Assembly (NCBI GenBank): GCA_963664835.2
Contig: CAXXUG010000019.1
Span: 17,552 to 81,551 of the forward strand
Direction: 5' to 3'
Length of the DNA stretch: 64,000 nt
Source: G963664835 sp963664835
Lineage (GTDB): Bacteria; Chloroflexota; UBA6077; FW602-bin22; JBCLEL01
The first letter of the stretch is position 1. Each line of letters begins with the position of its first letter. Under the pieces are notes generated by a model. It had not been told where the DNA came from. It did not search any database and saw nothing but the letters and a program-made list of their open reading frames with translations. A program made the translations under genes and the position numbers. Positions 17,251 through 26,273 of this stretch are shown piece after piece.

Positions 17251-18130
17251 CTCGGTTGTAGTAGGCCAGGAAAATCTCTTCCAAGGAGGGCTCGTGACTG
17301 ATCACGTTGATAACCTCGAACTTGCTGGCGGCCTTGATCACCGCGTCCAAGGTCCCCTTCACGCTACAGCGGAGCGCGTTTTGCTCCACCGCCAGGTCGC
17401 TGACGCCGGCTAGGTTGGCGAACGCCGATTCAGGCACAGGTGCGGCGAAATGGATTTCGAGCTGACGCAACGCGCGGGATTTTAGAGCGCTGACTTCCTC
17501 GACCGCGATCAATCGCCCTTCTCGGATGATGCCCACGCGATCGCACGCCCGCTCCACCTCGGGGAGGTTATGCGATGAGAGGAACACTGTCTGCTCCTCG
17601 ATCTCGGAGATTAGTCGATAGAACTCCTGCTGTATGAGCGGGTCCAGACCGTTGGTCGGCTCATCCAAGATAAGTAACTCCGGCTTATGCATAAGAGCCT
17701 GGATCAGCCCGATTTTCTGCTGATTCCCTTGAGAGAGCGCTCGGATCGGCCGACTTAGGTCGCTGTCGAGTCGTTCCGCAAACTCTTCGACGCCGCTCCA
17801 ATCGACGCCTCCGCGCAGATTGCCCATGTAACGGAGCATCTCAGCGCCCTTGAGTTTTTCGTAGAGGGACAAGTCGCCGGGCAAGTAGCCGATACGCCGC
17901 CGGATCTCCCTGCTTTGCTCATGTACATCCAGGCCGAATATCTGGGCGACGCCGCTGTTTGGCCGGATGAAGTCCAGCAGCGTGCGGATCGTGGTTGTCT
18001 TGCCGGCTCCGTTGGGGCCGAGAAACCCAAAGACCTCGCCCGGCCGGACGTCCAGGCTCACATCGACAATACCGCGATTCTTGCCGTAAGTCTTGGTCAG
18101 CCCTTCGGTATGTATGATGCCGGCGCTCAT
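17231..18130 (-). CDS. ABC exporter ATPase subunit
   Basis: The 299-residue ATPase carries Walker A GPNGAGKTT (about residue 38), a signature rendered as LSQGNQQKI, Walker B LLILDEPTNGLDP and the H-loop SSHNL. A C-terminal domain of about 80 residues follows, as in the CcmA/DrrA-like ATPases that pair with ABC-2 permeases. It is the first gene of the two-gene exporter operon. Confidence 0.92.
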   Translation of the reverse strand: MSAGIIHTEGLTKTYGKNRGIVDVSLDVRPGEVFGFLGPNGAGKTTTIRTLLDFIRPNSGVAQIFGLDVHEQSREIRRRIGYLPGDLSLYEKLKGAEMLRYMGNLRGGVDWSGVEEFAERLDSDLSRPIRALSQGNQQKIGLIQALMHKPELLILDEPTNGLDPLIQQEFYRLISEIEEQTVFLSSHNLPEVERACDRVGIIREGRLIAVEEVSALKSRALRQLEIHFAAPVPESAFANLAGVSDLAVEQNALRCSVKGTLDAVIKAASKFEVINVISHEPSLEEIFLAYYNRGENNAA

Positions 18131-18370
18131 CCTAATAGTTCCAAACTCATGGTCTCTACTCCTAAGTAAAGGCGTCCTATGCAGGACCTACGCAATTCTG
18201 ATTTCGGCTGGTCTAAAAAAGAGTTTAGCCTATACTGTTTTCGCCTGTCAAGGACTCTGTCGATTCTGCTGCGAGAGTCTTCTGGCAATCCAAAAACCAG
18301 CGGTCTAGTGATAGTATTGCCCCTGACAAACCCGTGGGAACTCAATGCAAAGAACCTCTGACACGTCGAA

Positions 18371-19459
18371 ATGAAGATTACACGCGTCTCCTGGGAAGAG
18401 TATAGCTACCCTCACGCTACGCCGCTCAAGACCGGCAAGCACGTCTCTACCCACGCGACTCTGGCGATTGTCAAGGTGCATACTGACGAAGGAATCGAGG
18501 GTATCGGAATAGGCGCCGCCAGTCTCTTGGGCCCGGCTCTGGTAGGCGCCCTGGAGCGCGAGCTGATCGGCGAAAATCCGATGAACGTCGAGCGCCTATG
18601 GCACAAAATGTGGGTCCCCAAGCTGGTGGGCCGGCGGGGCCTCGCCACCCGCGTGATCAGCGCGATCGATATAGCGCTATGGGACCTGAAGGGCAAGGTG
18701 GTCAATCAGCCGCTGCACCGGCTGCTAGGTGGTTTCCGAGAGCGAGTGCCGGCGTATATCGCCGGCGGCTACTACCTGGAAGGTAAGCCCCTGGACGATC
18801 TGGCTGAAGAGATGCTTGGAAACGTCGAGGCCGGCGCGACCGCGGTCAAGATGAAGGTTGGCGGCGTCCCTATTAACGAAGACGTGGAGAGAGTCCGGGT
18901 GGTCCGAGAGGCGATCGGACCTGGCGTCGATCTGATGGTGGATGCCAACTGCGGTTACCGCTACTACGAGGCGATCCAGTTCGCTCGGAAGATCGAGCCG
19001 TTCGATATCTACTGGTTTGAGGAGCCGGTGGCGCCGGACGACTATCGGGGCCACGCGATGCTGGCCGAGCAAACGACGATTCCGATCGCGACTGGAGAGA
19101 ACGAGTACACTCGCTACGGGTTCCGCGACTTGATCGACAACCGATCGGCGGCAATTCTGAATGCCGACGCTCAGATCCTGGGTGGGATTACTGAGTTCAT
19201 GAAAGTGGTTGCGATGGCGCAGGCATACGACCTGGACGTCTCGCCCCACGGCAGCCAAGAAGTCCACGTGCACCTCGTGGCCGCGGCGCCTAACGCCACC
19301 TACCTGGAGACATACCGAGAGGCCGTTTTCCCGATCTGGCGGGAGATATTCAAACACCCGCTAACAATGAACGTGGACGGTACCGTGAGTCCGCCGGACC
19401 GGCCAGGTCTCGGCATAGAACCGAACTACGAGGGTTTGGCACCCTATCGGGTGAAGTAG
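18371..19459 (+). CDS. Mandelate racemase/muconate lactonizing enzyme family protein
   Basis: The 362-residue enolase-superfamily enzyme shows the KxK base motif (AVKMKVGG near residue 160), three acidic metal ligands (MVDANCG near 196, FEEPV near 220, TGENEY near 246) and a C-terminal SPHGS histidine near residue 300. This ligand set fits the mandelate-racemase subgroup of acid-sugar dehydratases. The substrate cannot be read from sequence. It is divergent from the ABC exporter and convergent with the acetyltransferase gene. Confidence 0.92.
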   Translation: MKITRVSWEEYSYPHATPLKTGKHVSTHATLAIVKVHTDEGIEGIGIGAASLLGPALVGALERELIGENPMNVERLWHKMWVPKLVGRRGLATRVISAIDIALWDLKGKVVNQPLHRLLGGFRERVPAYIAGGYYLEGKPLDDLAEEMLGNVEAGATAVKMKVGGVPINEDVERVRVVREAIGPGVDLMVDANCGYRYYEAIQFARKIEPFDIYWFEEPVAPDDYRGHAMLAEQTTIPIATGENEYTRYGFRDLIDNRSAAILNADAQILGGITEFMKVVAMAQAYDLDVSPHGSQEVHVHLVAAAPNATYLETYREAVFPIWREIFKHPLTMNVDGTVSPPDRPGLGIEPNYEGLAPYRVK

Positions 19460-19479
19460 CAAAGCCGGCCGGCGCCGGG

Positions 19480-20223
19480 TCAGATATCTGGGCGGGTGGT
19501 CCAATAGAATGATGGCTCTCGTTTGACCTCCGCCAACATCGTGTCAACGTACTCCTTGATTTGAAAGAGCCGGCAGGGAGCGTCACCCACGTTGCCTCTC
19601 TCGAGATTCCCGCTGCGGTCCCAAAACTCGCCGGCCAATGGACGATCTATGCGCCACGGTACGGAACCCCATAGTAAATCCGGCCGTTCGTTCCGGTAGA
19701 TTGTCTCCACCAAATGGAGGTAGGTTGACGAGTCGTATTCGACACCTAGCATCAGGAGCTTGGCGTCGAGTTGATAGGCCTTGAACATTGGCGAGTACGT
19801 GCCGAACATCTTGCCCCAAGGGTCCATGTCCCAGACCGAATCGTAGCCCTCGCGTCTCAGGTGCTCGGAAATGAATTCGGTCGCTCCCCTGCCCAGCGCC
19901 GCGACAGAGTGGGAGTAGTGATCCGAGCGTACGGTCTCCGGCATCAGGCGGAAGTACTCGGTGATCCAGCCTACGGACGAGGGCGTGGTTTCGATGTTCC
20001 ATGATTTTGCCCGTAGTTCCCTGCCGTCGAGGAGGTTGAACGAAGGCATCAGGATGAGCCCCTCCTCTCCGACGGCGTCGCGCAGGGCATCGACGACGGT
20101 GCCTGCGCCGCCATCGACATTCCCCAGGCTCTTGAACGAGGAGTGGATGAACAGGGTGTCCGCCGGCTCGACCCCAAGTGCTCTCAGGTCGCGGGCGAGA
20201 CTTTCACGGGTTTGGTGCGACAT
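19480..20223 (-). CDS. AAC(3)-family N-acetyltransferase
   Basis: The 247-residue protein matches the aminoglycoside 3-N-acetyltransferase/YokD fold. LFIHSSFKSLGNVDGGAGTVVDALRDAVG is at the N-terminus, ILMPSFN follows, and the acetyl-CoA/substrate region SDHYSHSVAALG is near residue 100. A GVEYDSSTYLHLVE segment follows. Many chromosomal relatives do not confer drug resistance, so antibiotic modification is not claimed. It lies downstream of hspR on the same strand, 115 bases away. Confidence 0.88.
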   Translation of the reverse strand: MSHQTRESLARDLRALGVEPADTLFIHSSFKSLGNVDGGAGTVVDALRDAVGEEGLILMPSFNLLDGRELRAKSWNIETTPSSVGWITEYFRLMPETVRSDHYSHSVAALGRGATEFISEHLRREGYDSVWDMDPWGKMFGTYSPMFKAYQLDAKLLMLGVEYDSSTYLHLVETIYRNERPDLLWGSVPWRIDRPLAGEFWDRSGNLERGNVGDAPCRLFQIKEYVDTMLAEVKREPSFYWTTRPDI

Positions 20224-20338
20224 TGCTATCCCTAATTGAGTTTGAAGAGGATATGCGTACGACCTCAGCGTCGGTCGATGGCGGAGGCTACCGCCCGTTG
20301 GCTTGAACGGCGACGCCGGTTAGTTCGTCGGACCGGGC

Positions 20339-20776
20339 CTAGCCGGTCACTTCCTCTACCTCGGACTCGCTTGTTGGCAGGATGGTTACCTCGGCCTCGA
20401 TCGGCTCGCCCAACCGGGCTTTCAATCGGCGCAACTCTTCCTCGTAGCCAGCCTGCATGGTCGCCATCTGCCGCTCCATCTGGTTGATGTGCTCGGTCAT
20501 GCGGATCAACACCTCGACGCCGGCAAGATTGACGCCAAGATCCTTTATGTATCCCTGTACCAGCTTCAAGCGCTCGATGTCTCGGGCAGAGTAGAGCCGG
20601 ATGCGTCCGCTGGTCCTGGACGGCTTGATCAAACCAACTCGCTCGTAGTAGCGCAGTGTTTGGGCGTGCATGTTCACCATGCGAGCTGCGATGCTGATCG
20701 TGTAAACCGGCTCGTCCTCAGGACCGCGCTTGGGTTGCGCCACCCGTTCCAGGGCGGCCTTGCTGGCTTGGCTCAT
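20339..20776 (-). CDS. hspR: MerR-family heat-shock regulator HspR
   Basis: The 145-residue protein has the MerR winged-helix start YTISIAARMVNMHAQTLRYYERVGLIKPSRTSGRIRLYSARDIERLKLVQGYIKDLGVNLAGVE, diagnostic of HspR. A coiled-coil dimer helix (RMTEHINQMERQMATMQAGYEEELRRLKARL) follows. HspR represses dnaK, clpB and similar genes with DnaK as co-repressor. Here it stands alone, without dnaK-grpE-dnaJ. A HAIR-like operator overlaps its promoter at 20852-20872, so autoregulation is likely. Confidence 0.93.
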   Translation of the reverse strand: MSQASKAALERVAQPKRGPEDEPVYTISIAARMVNMHAQTLRYYERVGLIKPSRTSGRIRLYSARDIERLKLVQGYIKDLGVNLAGVEVLIRMTEHINQMERQMATMQAGYEEELRRLKARLGEPIEAEVTILPTSESEVEEVTG

Positions 20777-20841
20777 AACCTCGATTCTCTGGTGGAGCGA
20801 TGTCGAATGGGAGCCGCAAATGGGCCTCAGTCAGCATCCAA

Positions 20842-20872
20842 ATCATAGCAAGTTGAGTATATGACAGTCAAT
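20842..20872 (-). promoter_or_regulatory. hspR promoter with HAIR-like operator
   Basis: On the minus strand, TTGACT (20871-20866) and TATGAT (20847-20842) are separated by 18 bases, a good sigma-70-type promoter. Over it, GTTGAGT-N7-AGTCAAT (plus strand 20852-20872) matches the HAIR consensus CTTGAGT-N7-ACTCAAG at 11 of 14 positions. The leader to the hspR start would be about 60 bases. Confidence 0.6.
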
Positions 20873-20940
20873 AACATTGCAATACCGGTACAGATGCGAT
20901 GGAAGGCCGGCTGGTGATCAGGCGGATAGCCGGAGTGGAG

Positions 20941-22605
20941 TCAGGAGCTGCGCGGAACCTGTCGCGTGCGGACGTACCAGTCCTGTACCGAGACGAAGCG
21001 GTCTCTTGGCGCGAGGATCAGCCGAATTCGCACTCCTTTTACCTCGCTGTGCACGGCGTAGAGGAAATTGGGGTAGAAGAGCAGGATGCTCGGCTGCGAC
21101 TCCGCGAATATTTGCTGAAACTCGGAATAGAGTCTCCTCCGCTCGTCGTAGTCGTTCGTCCGGCGTGCCGTTTCCAAGAGCTCGTCGGCCCTCCGGTTCG
21201 CCCAAGACGCGAAGTTCAGCCCTCCTTGGATCTGGGAGGAGTGCCAGAACTGATAGGCGTCTGGGTCCGAGTTCGGCGACCATTGCTCGGCCAAGACGGC
21301 GTGGAAGTTGCGCGGGACCAGGAAGTTCTCGATCAGGTCGGTCCAGCCGGCCTTCTGCACTTCGGCCTGAACTCCGAGCCAGGCCAACTGCTGGCTGATC
21401 TCCTGAGCCACCGCGATGCGCTCCGGCCGGTCGTTCGTGAGCAGAACGAAGCTGAACGGCTCGCCGCCCTTGTCGCGCAGGCCGTCCCCATCGCTGTCGG
21501 TCCAGCCGGCCTCATCCAGCAGATCGCTGGCCGCGTTGGGATCGAATATTGGTCGATCCACGTTGGGATCGAAGGCCCAGGACGCGCGAAATATTGGTCC
21601 TTCGGCGGCTTGGGCCTGGCCCTCGTGGGTCGCGTCGATCAAGGCCTGTTTGTCGATGGCGTGGGCCAGAGCCCGCCGGACGCGTTCGTCCTCGAAAAAC
21701 TTCGAGCGGTCGTTCATTATCAACAGCGTGAGCTTCGAGTAGTCGGCTTGCGAGTAGATCGAAAGGCGGGCCCGCGCGCGCGTCTCGGCGAGCAACTCAG
21801 GGTTCAGCGACCGCACGCCCTGGACGTCTCCCCTATCGAGCGCTGCGAGCGCTTCGGCGAAGCTCGAAAAGAAGTGGAAACGTATTTCGCGAAGAAAGGG
21901 AGGGTCGCCGTAGTACCTTGGATTCGTCTCCAACACTGCCCTCTCAAGGGTCACCTCTTTGAGCATGAATGGTCCGGTTCCTACGGGATTGGCGTTGAAT
22001 GGGTGCAGGGGCAGCCTTTCGGCCGGCACCGCGGACAACAGGTGGGCCGGCGCTATTTCCATTGTCGTGAACTCGATGAACGACGCCAGGGGTTGCCGCA
22101 ACTCGAATCGAACTTGATGTTCGCCGAGCTTTGCCACGTTGACCGTACGCCACAGATCTCCCATTGCCGGGCTTCCCTGGTAGTTCGGATCCTTGATCGC
22201 GTTGACGGTAAAGACAACGTCATCGGCGGTGAATGGCCAGCCATCGTGCCAGATGACGTCTCTACGCAGGTTGAATACGTAGGACAAACCATCCGGCGAG
22301 ATTTCCCAACTTTCGGCCAAGCGTGGCTGAATCGTCCCGTTGGGCGCCACCCGGGTCAATCCCTCGAATATGAGGGCGGTGAGATCCTGGTCCACCTCGT
22401 TGAACTGAGACAGGAGCGGGTTGATGTAGTTCGGCCGGCCTACGATCGCCTCGCCGTAGATGCCGCCCGGGGCCGGCACCAGCTCAGTCTGGGTCGACAA
22501 GGTGTCGAGGACGTAAACACCGGCCAGGGCGATCAGGCCGGCGATGACAGAAAGTAGCGGTACTTGCTGGGCGAAGCCGCTCGTCCCGGAGCCGGATCTA
22601 CTCAT
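20941..22605 (-). CDS. Family 5 extracellular solute-binding protein (peptide-type)
   Basis: The 554-residue protein has an N-terminal membrane anchor (PLLSVIAGLIALAGVYVLDTL) with no lipobox cysteine. The family 5 signature then appears: LIFEGLTRVAPNGTIQPRLAESWEISPDGLSYVFNLRRDVIWHDGWPFTADDVVFT. Relatives bind oligopeptides, nickel or sugars for ABC import. No permease or ATPase genes are adjacent, so it either serves a distant transporter or acts on its own. It follows secG after 18 bases on the same strand. Confidence 0.93.
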   Translation of the reverse strand: MSRSGSGTSGFAQQVPLLSVIAGLIALAGVYVLDTLSTQTELVPAPGGIYGEAIVGRPNYINPLLSQFNEVDQDLTALIFEGLTRVAPNGTIQPRLAESWEISPDGLSYVFNLRRDVIWHDGWPFTADDVVFTVNAIKDPNYQGSPAMGDLWRTVNVAKLGEHQVRFELRQPLASFIEFTTMEIAPAHLLSAVPAERLPLHPFNANPVGTGPFMLKEVTLERAVLETNPRYYGDPPFLREIRFHFFSSFAEALAALDRGDVQGVRSLNPELLAETRARARLSIYSQADYSKLTLLIMNDRSKFFEDERVRRALAHAIDKQALIDATHEGQAQAAEGPIFRASWAFDPNVDRPIFDPNAASDLLDEAGWTDSDGDGLRDKGGEPFSFVLLTNDRPERIAVAQEISQQLAWLGVQAEVQKAGWTDLIENFLVPRNFHAVLAEQWSPNSDPDAYQFWHSSQIQGGLNFASWANRRADELLETARRTNDYDERRRLYSEFQQIFAESQPSILLFYPNFLYAVHSEVKGVRIRLILAPRDRFVSVQDWYVRTRQVPRSS

Positions 22606-22623
22606 AGACGAAGGCAGAACCGC

Positions 22624-22848
22624 TCAGGAGCGCGCGACGATGACGTTCGCTATCGAGAGCAGGATGAAGATCGTGGCGAGAATGAGGGTGACTTCGAACA
22701 GCGTCTTCTCAAGTCCCCGTCGCGTGCGAAAGACGGCCGAGTCGCTGCCAAATGTCGACCCCAGACCGGTGGTCCTGGCCTGCATGAGGATTATGATGAT
22801 AAGCAGGATCGAGAGCAGTATCTGGGCGACCTGAAGATATGCTGCCAA
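22624..22848 (-). CDS. secG: Preprotein translocase subunit SecG
   Basis: The 74-residue protein has two transmembrane helices. The conserved loop LMQARTTGLGSTFGSDSAVFRTRRGLEKTLFEVT lies between them, as in SecG (the usual form is Q..KGGGLG..FG). SecG is an accessory part of the SecYEG channel. It is the first gene of a pair with the solute-binding protein. Confidence 0.93.
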   Translation of the reverse strand: MAAYLQVAQILLSILLIIIILMQARTTGLGSTFGSDSAVFRTRRGLEKTLFEVTLILATIFILLSIANVIVARS

Positions 22849-23007
22849 CGGTTATTTATTTCCTATCTTGGTCATAGCCGGTGATAGGGTACCGATTATA
22901 GCTTATGGAGGCAGGGGCCGGATGGAGAGCCTGCGCCTCACCTCTCAGCCCCCGACCTTCAATTGAGACCGTACCACCTAGAACTCGATCTAAATCAGTT
23001 GCTCTTG

Positions 23008-23280
23008 CTAATTGCTCCGAGCCGCTGTGGGCAATTTACGAACCGCCGCGCCGGCGCGGTCGAAGTGCGTCTGGAGGTTCATCCAGAACTGAGGATCGAC
23101 GCCGAACCAATGCCCGAACCGCAGGGCGGTATCGCCGGTCACGGAACGCTTGCCGGCGATGATTTGGCTGATTCTGTTGGGAGGCACGGCGATCTGCCGT
23201 GCGAAAGTAGACTGGGTCATGCCCAACTCCGCAAGCTCGTCTCTCAGAACCTCACCGGGATGAACGACACGCTTCAACAT
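23008..23280 (-). CDS. HigA-family antitoxin/XRE regulator without HigB
   Basis: The 90-residue protein is a HigA-type helix-turn-helix protein: HPGEVLRDELAELGMTQSTFARQIAVPPNRISQIIAGKRSVTGDTALRFGHWFGVDPQFWMNLQ. HigA normally neutralises and represses a HigB RNase encoded just upstream. No HigB-sized gene is present. Instead it starts 3 bases after the stop of a 581-residue AlbA_2/ATPase-fold protein on the same strand. This suggests that it regulates or neutralises that protein. Confidence 0.9.
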   Translation of the reverse strand: MLKRVVHPGEVLRDELAELGMTQSTFARQIAVPPNRISQIIAGKRSVTGDTALRFGHWFGVDPQFWMNLQTHFDRAGAAVRKLPTAARSN

Positions 23281-23283
23281 TGC

Positions 23284-25029
23284 TTAGGCCCCACTTACCG
23301 GGCGATACTCCAACAGAGCCGACCGGCCGAAGATATCAATGACGCGGACCATCGCCTCGCGGCCGTCGGCGTCGGTGAGATGCAGTTGTTCCCCAAAGAC
23401 GAAGTGCACTGGTTGTTGCTTGCCTCCGTCGATGGCGATGTTGGAAGCATAAAGATAGGTTCGGTCGTGAGTATCGCGCTTGGGATTCAACCTTCCGGTA
23501 AGCACCGGAAGGTTGCCGGTCGCCTCGGGAAATATGATGCTGCCGCCGGCGGGCAGGGCTTGAAGCTCTAGTGAGAGTGCTCCACTGCTCGGTATCCATT
23601 CCCGTTCAAGAGACGCGGCATACCCGGGAGCTGATGCGAACACCGTCATGGGCAGGTGAGAGGAGTGTAACTCGACCCGCGCCTCGCCGTAATCGTCCGT
23701 CGTGGCGCGTTTCCAAGTCTTATTTGGGAAGAGTGCAAGGAGGTCGACGCCAGACAGGGGCCGGCCGGCGCACCGCACAGTGATGACTACGCGGGCCGGA
23801 CTCCGCTCGACGGCAGCCGCCGGGATCGTAAGACGGAGCTCCGAGTCATCAATTAACCGAAACTCAGGCAGCTTTCCGCAGAGCTCTTGAGTCTCCCGCA
23901 GGATTATTGGGACGCCATCGCCGCGCCGCTCCATGAAGTATAGTCTTTCCTCCGAACCCCGCACTCTCGCGACCGACACTCGCGCCAGCACCGAAGTCAA
24001 TGCCTCGTTGCGAGTTGCTTGGCGCGCCGCCATACTCTCCACAGTCAAGTTATTTGGCAGCGAGCCCGGAGACTGAATCTCCAACCGGTCGTCAAACATC
24101 GAAATGCGAATCTTGCTACCGCGCATCGAATAGTCGCGGTGCGCTACGGCATTTACTATAGCTTCGAAAAGCGCCCTCTCGCTGTATTGGGGGAGATTGA
24201 CGCGGGCCGGCTCCTTGCGGGCGGCAACGCGCATGTTTCTCACGACGAAGCCTACAGCGTCTCCAATTTGTCGATTTAGCGGGCCAGTCACCTCCTGCGC
24301 GTCGATCTGGCCGGAAGCGCGGTCTATTCCTCGGTATCGAGTAGCCGTAATTCCAGCGTTTGGAAGCAACTGCTCGGGGTGTTGAGTGCAAAGCAACACG
24401 CCGGCGACCGTCGCACGACGGATTCCGGCTTGATCGTTGGCCAGTAGCGCCAACTTCTCAAGCGCCGACTCCGGTTCCGCCGCGCCTTCCGCGCTCAATA
24501 GCGGTTTCCAAAGCGCGGCATCCAGAGTATTGAAACCTGTGCCCGGAACGGCTTGTTCGTCGTACGAGCGGAACCGAGCCTGTCCCCGCCGTTGGGCCAA
24601 GCGAAGCCGCTCGTCGCTCGTCATTCTTCGCTTTGACCCACCAACTCTGACGTAGCTCCCACCGGGGCTGTCGTGTTGCGAATCGCCTTCCGGCACGTCG
24701 ACGAGAAGCAACCGCCGGCCATCGGATAGCTGTCGGTGAGAGGTGCGGATGCGAACTGCCGGCCTGATCGAATCAGTACTGACCTCTACTAGAAGAGAGT
24801 CCAGCTCGACGATCTGTTGACGCGACATGTTTTGCACTTCACCGGCGTCGGTGACGCCGCAAAGCAACACGCCTCCGGCCGCATTGGCGAAGGCTGCGAT
24901 CTCGTCCGCCCAGTCGTCGCGACGCGGGCTTACAGGCCGGCTGCCGGCGAACTCGACCGTCTTGAACTCCCACCCGCTGTCTTCGCCTAGGGTCAGTTGG
25001 CGGCCGATATCTTCGTCGCTGTATCTCAT
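23284..25029 (-). CDS. AlbA_2 (Schlafen-type) and HATPase_c_4-like protein with C-terminal beta domains
   Basis: The 581-residue protein begins with an AlbA_2/Schlafen-like domain (GEDSGWEFKTVEFAG, then DDWADEIAAFANAAGGVLLCGVTDAGEV). The middle has the RecG-like C-terminal ATPase-fold segment YSERALFEAIVNAVAHRDYSMRGSKIRISMFDDRLEIQSPGSLPNNLTVESM. After about residue 405 comes an unusual tail. First is a carboxypeptidase-regulatory-like beta sandwich (ARVVITVRCAGRPLSGVDLLALFPNKTW...DDYGEARVELH), then another beta-rich domain. AlbA_2 proteins occur as transcriptional regulators and in defence loci. The coupled HigA gene makes a toxin-antitoxin-like or defence role a reasonable inference, unproven. 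Confidence 0.85.
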   Translation of the reverse strand: MRYSDEDIGRQLTLGEDSGWEFKTVEFAGSRPVSPRRDDWADEIAAFANAAGGVLLCGVTDAGEVQNMSRQQIVELDSLLVEVSTDSIRPAVRIRTSHRQLSDGRRLLLVDVPEGDSQHDSPGGSYVRVGGSKRRMTSDERLRLAQRRGQARFRSYDEQAVPGTGFNTLDAALWKPLLSAEGAAEPESALEKLALLANDQAGIRRATVAGVLLCTQHPEQLLPNAGITATRYRGIDRASGQIDAQEVTGPLNRQIGDAVGFVVRNMRVAARKEPARVNLPQYSERALFEAIVNAVAHRDYSMRGSKIRISMFDDRLEIQSPGSLPNNLTVESMAARQATRNEALTSVLARVSVARVRGSEERLYFMERRGDGVPIILRETQELCGKLPEFRLIDDSELRLTIPAAAVERSPARVVITVRCAGRPLSGVDLLALFPNKTWKRATTDDYGEARVELHSSHLPMTVFASAPGYAASLEREWIPSSGALSLELQALPAGGSIIFPEATGNLPVLTGRLNPKRDTHDRTYLYASNIAIDGGKQQPVHFVFGEQLHLTDADGREAMVRVIDIFGRSALLEYRPVSGA

Positions 25030-25125
25030 CGATCCTCTAGTCTCGTTGGCAGATTACCGCTCAATTCTCTCACCGAGGGGCCGGATATCTCAACCGCTGG
25101 TGTCAACACCTCAATGGATCCCGGT

Positions 25126-25142
25126 CTTGAGACCGGAGCTCG
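25126..25142. terminator. Hairpin between two minus-strand genes
   Basis: CCGGTCTTGAGACCGG forms a 7-bp stem with a 2-base loop downstream of the PhyH gene and upstream of the AlbA_2 gene. There is no strong T-run, so its role as a terminator is only possible. Confidence 0.3.
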
Positions 25143-25192
25143 TCTTCGGGTAAGGGGAATATTGTCGCGGTGGAAGCGGCCTGAGTCGCCGG

Positions 25193-26182
25193 CTACACCT
25201 GCGTCGCGCGGATGTATTTCTCGTCCACGTGGTCCCAAGTATCGCGGAAGCTCTTGCCTTCGAAGAGTTGCAGCAGCGGTACGCCTTCATCGAAGGGATG
25301 GATGCCGCCGTTGGTGTTGGGGCCGGCGAGCTCTCCGAGAAGCTGCCGGCGGACGGGGCCGCACTTTGCCAGCAGCTCCGGCGAGTTCTCGGTCCGGTCG
25401 CCGGTGCGGAACCAGATCGGCGCGTAGATGTACCAGAGATTCTTGCGGCGCACATTCGAAATGTTGCGCGGAACACAGTGCCAGAGGGCGTTGTGGAAGA
25501 TTACCGCGTCGCCGGCCTTGAGTACCATCTGCCGCGCGCCGGGAACCCCTTCGTCGATCCGCTCCACCTCGGTGAACCGGGTGTATGAGGTGATCGTGAG
25601 GGCGTGGTCGACTCCCTGCGCTATCTTCGGGAATCCGGTCCGGTGGCTGCCGGGAATGACTGTGAAGCTGCCCATGTCCGGACTGGGAAGGTCATTAAGG
25701 AAAAAGCCGATCCTGGCCCACAGCAGCGGCGTCCTGCCCTCGACCTGGGGGAAGTAGTAGGGCTTGGAGCCGTCCTTGTGCCAGCGATTCGACGGCTTGG
25801 GGTTCGGCGGGCGGACCATCGCCTCAGCCCAGGACAGCAGTATTGCCGGCCCGATCAGGTCGCAGACAATGCCTAAGTGGTTGGGGTGATCGATCAGGTT
25901 GAGGAACGTGTCCGACGGCCCTGGACGCAGAACCCGGCCGGTAACGGTCGGATCCGGCTGGTACACACCCTCCGTTGCACAGTCGAGGATATTGACGGCG
26001 TGGAGGAGCGAGTTCGGATCGCGCCCGAGCCGCTGAGACTCCTCGTCCAGCCTGTCGACCTCCGCGGTAAGGTCCTCCACCTCGCTGTCGGACAGGGCGC
26101 CTTCGAGAATCAGGTACCCTTCCTCATCCCACCGGCGCCTTTGCTCGGGAGTCATCCGGACGAATTGAGAATCTTGCGTCAA
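25193..26182 (-). CDS. Phytanoyl-CoA dioxygenase (PhyH) family protein 1
   Basis: The 329-residue Fe(II)/2-oxoglutarate oxygenase has the metal motif HxD in RWHKDGSKPYYFP near residue 130. The distal His is in ALWHCVPRNISNVRRKNLWYIYAP near residue 236, which also holds the 2-oxoglutarate arginine. VIPGSHRTG, a typical PhyH turn, is present. Family members hydroxylate diverse small molecules; the substrate is unknown. A second PhyH gene lies upstream on the same strand, 91 bases away. Confidence 0.92.
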   Translation of the reverse strand: MTQDSQFVRMTPEQRRRWDEEGYLILEGALSDSEVEDLTAEVDRLDEESQRLGRDPNSLLHAVNILDCATEGVYQPDPTVTGRVLRPGPSDTFLNLIDHPNHLGIVCDLIGPAILLSWAEAMVRPPNPKPSNRWHKDGSKPYYFPQVEGRTPLLWARIGFFLNDLPSPDMGSFTVIPGSHRTGFPKIAQGVDHALTITSYTRFTEVERIDEGVPGARQMVLKAGDAVIFHNALWHCVPRNISNVRRKNLWYIYAPIWFRTGDRTENSPELLAKCGPVRRQLLGELAGPNTNGGIHPFDEGVPLLQLFEGKSFRDTWDHVDEKYIRATQV

Positions 26183-26273
26183 CTCAGTACCCCCAATTGC
26201 ATGAGAGGCGCGCCGATGGTTGCTCGGCCGCCGTCCCCAGTCGCAGGTGGCCCCCCTGCCGCGGAGTCGCGCC

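Noticed and set aside
20899..22557. 552-codon open frame on the plus strand
   Set aside because: It lies opposite the family 5 solute-binding gene, follows its codon structure in mirror frame and shows no domain. A GC-driven shadow.
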